Source of the DNA: Papiliotrema nemorosa
Taxonomy: Eukaryota; Basidiomycota; Tremellomycetes; Tremellales; Rhynchogastremaceae
Length of the DNA stretch: 64,000 nucleotides
Reading direction: 5' to 3'
Assembly (NCBI GenBank): GCA_032158125.1
Contig: JASKOT010000038.1
Span: forward strand, 100,957-164,956
The notes under the pieces were generated by a model. It made no database searches and was not told the DNA's origin. It saw only the letters and a program-made list of their open reading frames with translations. Positions 57,941-64,000 of the stretch are shown here, in pieces (the first letter of the stretch is position 1; each line of letters opens with the position of its first letter). Made by a program: the position numbers and the translations under genes.

Positions 57941-59460
57941 ATGGTCTCCACCCGATCGAAGCAGACCACCGATGAGCCCTCTACTGGCGAGAAAAGAACC
58001 GCGCCAAACATCGAAAACAAGGGAGGGGTCAGCAAGAAAGCCAAAGTAGAGAAGGATCAGAAATTAGAAGTGGGGGACAATCGCGATGTAGAATTGAAGA
58101 AGGAGGAAGAGGGCAAGCAGGACAAGGGTGAGGACGACAAAGCCGAGGATGCAAATGATGGAAATGGACAAGGGGAGGCCAAAGAGGGGGCGGATGCACG
58201 AGAGGGGTCAGGGCACGCTGAAGGGAAGACAAGGAGCGGGCCAGGCGAGACCAAGCAAGAGGTGGGTTTGAGCGGCAAGGTGAGGCTGATGGCAGGGCGA
58301 CGAGCTGGACGCCAAGACTCGAGGGGAATCTCCCGGAGCAGAGCTCGACGAGCCGAAGCATGGTACGCGCGATTTACAGTCTTATTGAAAGACTGTTGAT
58401 GTGTTAGGGACACTGGAATCGGGACATATCTATTTCCTCTACCGACCTAAAATCGACGCGGAAGAAGTGGATTCAGTGGACGATATCTCCAAGTGCGTCT
58501 TTACACAACCTTTCTATGCATGTGACTGAGGCTCACTGCAGATTCCACATTCTGCTTTTGCCCAAATCTGCACCGCACGATAAAGGGCACTATCACCGTG
58601 TCATCGAAGTGGGCAAGAAGAAGCTTCCTGATCCCGGAGCGAAACACCAGGTCATATGGGGTCTAGTCACTGGTGTCAATACGGATCCTTCTTCTCTCAA
58701 GGAATCGTTTGGCGCTTATAGCTACGAGACCAAGACGAGGGGTGAGTGCGGCGACATACTGCCTCGCGCGTTTTCCGATATCATCTTGAGATTCGGGGTG
58801 CTGATCCCATCAGGAACTAGACATCAACCAGCCGCTAGACCCGCCGCTCGGGGACATTACATCCTCCATTCACCTCGAGACGAGCTGGCCGACGACCCGA
58901 ATCGAAACAGACAAAGAGATTTCAAGACGCTCTTAGCGTACGAAATCACCACTCCGACTCACGAAGATTTCGGGAATGTCCAAGCTGAGCTGGGGATTGA
59001 AGAAAAGGGAGCTGTGGTGTTACAGGTCAAAGATCCAGATTCAAAGGATAGCGCGAGTAACCCTCGAGCTGCCAATATGCCTAGAGAGAAAAAGGCTCAC
59101 GTAAGTTTTTCCCCTCGCCCGCGGCAGTGCACAGTACGACTTGCGAGAGGGTTGTCGAAATGGCGGAGAAGCCTCGTGCTGATATGACAGTTTCCGCCGC
59201 AACTTCAAGAATTATTTGCGAACAGACGATGGATACCCGCCAACCCGCCCGCTTTGCTCAATTACCAAGGTGCCGAAGTGCTCGTCCTCACTTCCCCGCA
59301 CAAGCTCGAAGAGTCGTTAGGGAAAGATGGGGAGAAAGTTGAACACGATCTCGATGAAGATGCGCAGAAGGAAAAAGTCGGCGTGGAAGGGGCTATGAAG
59401 GAGCTAGGGTTGAGTAAGAAGGATACTGAAATCGAACCTTTGGAAGGGCATTGGGCATAG
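57941..59460 (+). CDS. conserved fungal nuclear protein of unknown function
   Basis: Six exons: 57941-58261, 58296-58362, 58408-58492, 58542-58741, 58814-59100, 59191-59460. The N-terminal ~120 residues are Lys/Glu/Gly-rich and disordered with a basic start (STRSKQTTDEPSTGEKR) typical of nuclear proteins. The conserved domain has GTLESGHIYFLYRPKIDAEE, FHILLLPKSAP, VIEVGKKKLPDPGAKHQVIW, YSYETKTRGTRHQPAARPAA, LAYEITTPTHEDFGN and LQELFANRRWIPANP. This domain recurs in many asco- and basidiomycetes, sometimes labelled BTB transcription factor, without a proven role. A 34-nt intron (58262-58295) is needed to reach the frame that enters GTLESGH. No enzymatic motif seen. Confidence 0.72.
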
Positions 59461-59803
59461 TGCATGCATGGAATTCCGCAACAAGTATCAACCTGACATT
59501 ACCAGAGGGCTATGACGGTCGAACAGAGTGGGCCATGCAGCGACCAAAATGCGAAGACCGGGAGACCATCCGCGGGCATGTGTTTGGACGTGTTAAGCAT
59601 CGAGAAGAAGTCCCTCGTTCCAGCTCGGCGCACAGCCGCCTAGAAGCTATTTTTCGCTATGGTGGGTTCCGCGGTAGTTGGGCCAGGAAGAATCAGTCGA
59701 GCTAGCTCAGATTTCAGGCCGACCAATGTTGTCCGCCTTATGTCGCTTCCTGAGCCGTCTCGCTGGGTGATCGACCTCGACTCGCACGATCGCTCAACCC
59801 ATC
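59461..59803. other. convergent 3' spacer
   Basis: 343 bp between the nuclear protein gene and the IQ-motif gene. No gene supported. Confidence 0.4.
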
Positions 59804-61869
59804 TCACCGAGGTCTTCCATACAACACCTCCTTTTTCACCTGCTGCTTTTCCTCATCCCCTCCGACCTTGTCCTCCGCCTCTCTCACAGCTCTCAACCTC
59901 TCTTGATGTTCCCTCTCTTCCCGCTCTGCATTCTTTTGCAATTCTGCCGACTTTTCCGCTTCGGTAGGTGGATGAGGTAATCCCACTGCGGCTTTGAAAC
60001 GTGATACCAGGTCTTTTTGCTGTTTCGTCGCCGCTGCGTAATGTGATAAACCCCACAGTAGCTTGAATCAGTGATAGACTGCCACGAGGGAGTGTAATGA
60101 CGTACCATGACGCTTTTGGCGACCTTGACGTGGGACAGATCTGCGCCCTTTTCCTCGATTTGGGCTATGAACGCTCGGTAGTGCTATCACGTTAGCGAGC
60201 CCGGTATTGAGACCTCGGGATGTGCTCACCTGGATGGAACTTCGATAGTGACCGCTGTGAGGGTTGAGGTTTTTGATCAAACCCCGCTTGACCACAATCA
60301 ACCCGGCAGAAGCGACTCTCCCTCCAGCGAGGACTCATCGTTCAGCCCACTCCCAACTCTGTCGACTCGTGCTACTCACACGAAGAATGCTGAAAGTTGC
60401 CGCTCTTCTTGATCCCGATAAACATGTTCTGGTTCATATCGCACACATAGATCCAGGTGTTCCTCCTGTATACCATCAGCTTCAATCCTAAGATACGAGA
60501 TTCCCACTCACCTCACTGTCTTTCTCAAAAGCTTCTTTCGGATCCCCGACGGGGTGATCCCCTGCGTCTTCTTGGCCAACCACCCATCATTCTCCCCTTC
60601 GTTCCCTGCATAATGGGTATCTTCGTTCTCCTGAAGGTCGGAGCTTATCGCAGAATAGGTATCCGACACGACTGAACTTGTATCGCTTCCCGAATTCGCA
60701 GCACCCCCTTGATCGTCCTCGTCTTCGTCATCGTCGGTGGTGGGAACGATCCCGGACCCGTAGCCTCCATCTTTCCACTTGCCCGCTGCCGTATCGACGT
60801 ATTCACCATTATGCACCCTGATAAAAGTTGGCAATGACTCGAGGGTCGACAGGAAGTTTGGACTTACCACCGGAGTAAGCCATCAGGATCGACCTTGACG
60901 AGGTAGTTGAGACGTTGTTCCGCCGAGAGATAGACAATACGTTCCTTTTCCAACCTTTCCCGGGGCAGCTCTTCCAGGTCCAAGTCTTTCCCTTCTCCCC
61001 TGTCTAGCCTGAAAAGTCAGCTTGCAGTGCTCAACAAAAAGTAGAGGTTGGACACACCACCGGAAAAAGTTATCTTGGGTGTCTGCTTCTTTCCATTTAC
61101 GAAAGTAGTATTTCATATTTGAACCTATATATTAGTGGGCGTTGAGGGCATACCAAGGCGGGGCTAACCGTAGCGGTGCTACAGGTCAGCTTGTCCCTTG
61201 TCTGGTCGCAAACCATTCAGCGTACCTTGCCATCGATCATCTCCAGCCTAGATATCAGCTCTCGTCAATAATCGGGAGTAGATGGATTCCTGATTGAATC
61301 TACCCACCAATGCTGCTGTTCCAGAGACTTTGAAACATAGGGCAACTCTTCCGTCTCATCCCTCACTTTACCCACATCCAGACCCATACCCAATTTCCCC
61401 CAGAAGGTAGCTTTCCTCCTCCTCCTCTCCTCTTTGGACAAATTAGGAGTCTCCTGTTGAGGTATATTACTACCCTCCGCTACGCCCTTGCCGGCTTGTA
61501 ATCTCGACGCGGCGTGGACTGCTCTAGACCATCGCGAGGAGATGTCGTTCTGGTTGGATAGTTGTTGATTGGCATATGTCCTTTCACCAGATTGTTTCAC
61601 CAGATCATCCCATCTTGCGCTGCTCTCTCTGTAGAGTCAGATACAAGTTTCCGGAGGGTCCGGCGAGGAACATGGGTTGACCAAAGTGAGGTAGAGATGC
61701 AAGAGTCCCATTGTCATACGCACAGCTTCATCCCGTTGACTCGTCTTCGAGCTCGATGACCACGATAATGGCGCTGGATGACTATTGCCGCCTTTTGTTC
61801 ATCCTCGCCATATGCCCTTCGAAACGGGTCAGAACTCGGTCCCGCTATTGGGATATTCTGCTCTGCCAT
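59804..61869 (-). CDS. IQ calmodulin-binding-motif protein, fungal family
   Basis: Starts MAEQNIPIAGPSSDPFRRAY; the IQ motif AAIVIQRHYRGHRARRR follows at about residues 28-44 and should bind calmodulin or a light chain. Then a basic helix-rich region (KEERRRRKATFWGKLGMG), the conserved block SNMKYYFRKWKEADTQDNFF, RWLDRGEGKDLDLEELPRER, YLSAEQRLNYLVKVDPDGLL, a Ser/Asp-rich disordered insert, NTWIYVCDMNQNMFIGIKKS, GNFQHSSLLAGGRVASAGLI and HYRAFIAQIEEKGADLSHVK. The C-terminus is a charged coiled coil. Many introns (at least eight exons). Widespread in filamentous fungi; no proven function known to me. Confidence 0.8.
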
Positions 61870-62231
61870 GGTCGCCCTGATTGATGGACGCTTTGCAGCC
61901 GCTGCCAGACGATCGGGTGCTGTCTATCGCTGCGTGTAAAGCTATTCAAGAGTCGGGTTTACTCGGGAGATGCAAAGTCAAGTGAGATGGGTGATAGTTG
62001 TTGCCAGCCAAAAATATATGCTCTACCCCTTTGTTGTTGCGGCTCTGTCGGTGCCTGATTATGACTCTTCACACTTTCCGCAGCTCCCCGTCGGATCCGA
62101 AGTTGACCATGGTATACTGGAGCACAAAGTACAATGATATTCTGCATAGATCTTTTTTTTTTGTACGTTTTGTAGTTTTATAATTACGAGCCGAAAAGAT
62201 GATCCAAAAGAATGAGCAAAAGAATGAAAAG
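61870..62231. other. intergenic region upstream of the IQ-motif gene
   Basis: 362 bp. A T9 run lies at about 62153-62161, in the 3' flank of the next minus-strand gene. No gene supported. Confidence 0.4.
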
Positions 62232-63647
62232 TTAACCGCCGACTCTCAACCCCAACCACCCCTCTCCAAACGTCCGCCGAGTCATCTCGTATCCCCTCTC
62301 CACCTTTTCTTCCTGTATACTAGGCGCGTCCATCGACATGTCGACCGAGAACGACATGGACATTGCCATGCCGTTGGGCAGAGGGAGGTTGGCTTCTTCT
62401 TCCAACTCTTCGCATGTTCCATTGGGAGGTGTAACACACTCGTCGGATTCACACATGCTCGAGTCGGAGGATGAAGAGTAGGACCGGATAAGGGGTGGTG
62501 GAAGAGCGTATTCATCGATATCGTCTTCGTCGCAGTCGGGTAGGTATCTTGTCGGTTGAATGGGAGTAGAGACCGGAGTCGGCATATCATAGCCGTCAGA
62601 AAGGTTGACAAAGAAGCGTCGTGCGGGGGCGATGCCGACCGAGTGAACGTGAGCCACGGCAGCAATCTCGACCTCGACATCGTCGACTTGGTCTTCCTCC
62701 TGGTCCACCTCCACGACGTCCACTTCGACTGGCAGAGCGATGGGCGTAGGGGCAGGGGCAGGGTTGAACACGACGACGGGTCGAGGGGAAGGAGGCGACA
62801 TGGGGAAAGTGTATGCTTCCATGGCGTCCTCTTCGTACTCGACATCATCAAACGCGCTAGCGACGTTTGACTCTGTCCATTCGTGTTCCATCCCTTGATC
62901 TGCCGGACCGAAGTCGTCCTCTCCAAACGAAGTGATCAGATCTTCAAACCACCTCTCTTCCCTCACTTCTGTACGTTCAAACTCTCCCTCTGCATCCTCC
63001 TCTTCCTCTTCATCCTCTCCAATCACATCCAGCCCCATGGCAGTGTGAGATTTCCAGTTGGTCATTTCGGTAGCAAGGTATCCTTGGTCCACAGACTTCC
63101 AAGCGGATTTTACAGCTTGACGAACGACCACTTCTTTCAATAATACAGCAGAATCTCGACCTCCTACTCCTGGTTCCAACCGAGCCAATTTCGTCTCGGA
63201 AATCTGCAAAAGCCTCTGACCCAGAGGGGTCAGAGCAGGTCGTGCGGTGGATGTGAATCGCATATCGAGAGATGTTGAAGATGATGCTCCGATAGATTCA
63301 CCGTTGATGGTAGTGTGTTTAATAACGGGTAACGATTGTTCCAAAGTAATAGTAAATGTACCGAGAGAGCTCGGAGTTTTGTCTAGTCGCCTAGTAGAGC
63401 GGGTGGATCGAACGACGTGAGCGTCGTAGGTGGGTGGTTGGTCGGTAGACCCGAGAGTAAAAGTGTGCCCTGGTCTTGTAGAGTGTGGACCGTAGAATGA
63501 AAAGTCTTGGGTCGGAAGTTGAACATGTTGGTTGGGAACATTTTGTGACGAGTTGGGTATGGTTGAGTTGGGTTGAGCGTGAGCTGACAGGGTGAACGTG
63601 GGGTTGACGGTGCGGTGAGTGGAAGTAATGGTAATGGGTTGAATCAA
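62232..63647 (-). CDS. acidic hypothetical protein, 5' end unresolved
   Basis: Long uninterrupted frame of 471 codons. No domain recognised. Composition: Ser/Thr-rich start, a folded-looking centre (PALTPLGQRLLQISETKLAR, LLKEVVVRQAVKSAWKSVDQ), then strongly acidic stretches and Pro-rich linkers, ending FGEGWLGLRVGG. The open frame begins directly after CACTACCCAG, which looks like an intron acceptor, and the first in-frame ATG is codon 129 (63263). So either translation starts at 63263, or a first exon lies upstream, perhaps beyond the window. An ATG-TGC-TGA mini-frame sits at about 63702-63694. Confidence 0.55.
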   Translation of the reverse strand: MIQPITITSTHRTVNPTFTLSAHAQPNSTIPNSSQNVPNQHVQLPTQDFSFYGPHSTRPGHTFTLGSTDQPPTYDAHVVRSTRSTRRLDKTPSSLGTFTITLEQSLPVIKHTTINGESIGASSSTSLDMRFTSTARPALTPLGQRLLQISETKLARLEPGVGGRDSAVLLKEVVVRQAVKSAWKSVDQGYLATEMTNWKSHTAMGLDVIGEDEEEEEDAEGEFERTEVREERWFEDLITSFGEDDFGPADQGMEHEWTESNVASAFDDVEYEEDAMEAYTFPMSPPSPRPVVVFNPAPAPTPIALPVEVDVVEVDQEEDQVDDVEVEIAAVAHVHSVGIAPARRFFVNLSDGYDMPTPVSTPIQPTRYLPDCDEDDIDEYALPPPLIRSYSSSSDSSMCESDECVTPPNGTCEELEEEANLPLPNGMAMSMSFSVDMSMDAPSIQEEKVERGYEMTRRTFGEGWLGLRVGG

Positions 63648-64000
63648 CTGGGTAGTGCTAGTTGATGATGATCTGGTTGACTGATGGGGAGCTCAGCACA
63701 TAATGGGTCTATGATGCAAAGCTGAGTAGAGTAGAGTAATGCGTAGGAGGGATGGAAGAAGAGGAAGGAGAGGGGGGAGGGGGGGGATTGTATTAATAGG
63801 GATGGGAAAAATGCAACTCGACTCGACTCGACTCAGTTCGTCGCATTTGTCCGATGGGGGGGGGGGGGGGGGCGCCGGGGGGGGGGGGGGGGGGGGGGGC
63901 CGGCAAATCTCGGCGTTTTGGCGGGACGAGTGGGTGTGGCACTGGTCACCACGCCAAGATGACGACGATCATGACGATCTGTGTTGGTTGACTGATAAGA
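63648..64000. other. G-rich terminal region with simple repeats
   Basis: Contains (ACTCG)3 at 63816-63830 and two long G runs, G17 at 63856-63872 and G23 at 63877-63899, separated only by CGCC, plus shorter G blocks near 63772-63787. On the minus strand this is a poly-C tract upstream of the acidic hypothetical gene. Strong quadruplex potential; exact lengths may be unreliable in sequencing. Confidence 0.7.
63856..63899. repeat. interrupted poly-G tract (G17-CGCC-G23)
   Basis: Two homopolymer G runs separated by four bases, readable directly in the sequence. Expected to form G-quadruplexes on the plus strand and to be prone to length change. Confidence 0.85.

Noticed and set aside
63856..63899. 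Telomere or centromere signal
   Set aside because: The G tract lacks any TTAGGG-type periodicity and sits next to ordinary genes.

Overview
This window is nuclear DNA of a basidiomycete fungus, most likely a tremellomycete (Cryptococcus/Kwoniella/Saitozyma-like). The reasons are: nearly every gene is cut by several very short introns (mostly 40-55 nt, a few 33-34 nt) with GTGAG/GTAAG donors, CTGAC/CTAAC/CTGAT branch sites and AG acceptors; the genes are tightly packed on both strands; and the conserved proteins read as fungal orthologues. There is no sign of operons, phage, transposons, CRISPR or rDNA. Species assignment is inference.

Layout. 1-5 kb: partial HDHD2-type HAD phosphatase (-), SDR oxidoreductase (+), mitochondrial thioredoxin (-), FAD amine oxidase (-). 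5-7.5 kb: SAGA adaptor ADA2 (+). 7.6-9.9 kb: two tandem paralogues of unknown function (+). 10-11.5 kb: ribosomal protein uS10/RPS20 (-) and TRM112 (+), divergent. 11.6-16.8 kb: polyadenylation factor PFS2 (-) and cap methyltransferase ABD1 (+), divergent. 17.1-19.1 kb: tri-snRNP protein SAD1/USP39 (-). 19.6-26.9 kb: a 2302-residue unknown protein (+). 27.4-29.4 kb: protein kinase (+). 29.6-33.7 kb: PUS4 (-) and NUG1 (+), divergent. 34.1-34.6 kb: a small secreted precursor with Kex2 sites and a repeated peptide (+). 34.9-37.0 kb: a degenerate amidase (+). 37.2-42.7 kb: mitochondrial uL5m (-) and TRAPP subunit TRS85 (+), divergent. 43.1-43.5 kb: histone H4 (+). 43.9-45.1 kb: a methyltransferase-like membrane protein (-). 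45.5-49.1 kb: a gene-poor stretch holding a small hypothetical ORF and two tandem paralogues of unknown function (-). 49.6-51.3 kb: cytochrome P450 (+). 51.6-52.8 kb: NAP/SET histone chaperone (+). 53.1-55.7 kb: RRB1 (-) and mitochondrial uS7m (+), divergent. 55.9-57.7 kb: autophagy lipase ATG15 (-). 57.9-59.5 kb: conserved nuclear protein of unknown function (+). 59.8-61.9 kb: IQ-motif protein (-). 62.2-63.6 kb: acidic hypothetical protein (-), followed by long poly-G tracts near the window end.

The housekeeping genes fall into gene-expression pathways (transcription, capping, splicing, 3'-end formation, rRNA/tRNA maturation, cytosolic and mitochondrial ribosomes). Several functionally related pairs share one divergent promoter. 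The accessory content is small. The most interesting parts are the candidate Kex2-processed repeat peptide precursor, the two tandem unknown paralogue families, the decayed amidase, and a P450 lacking the usual I-helix acid-alcohol pair.
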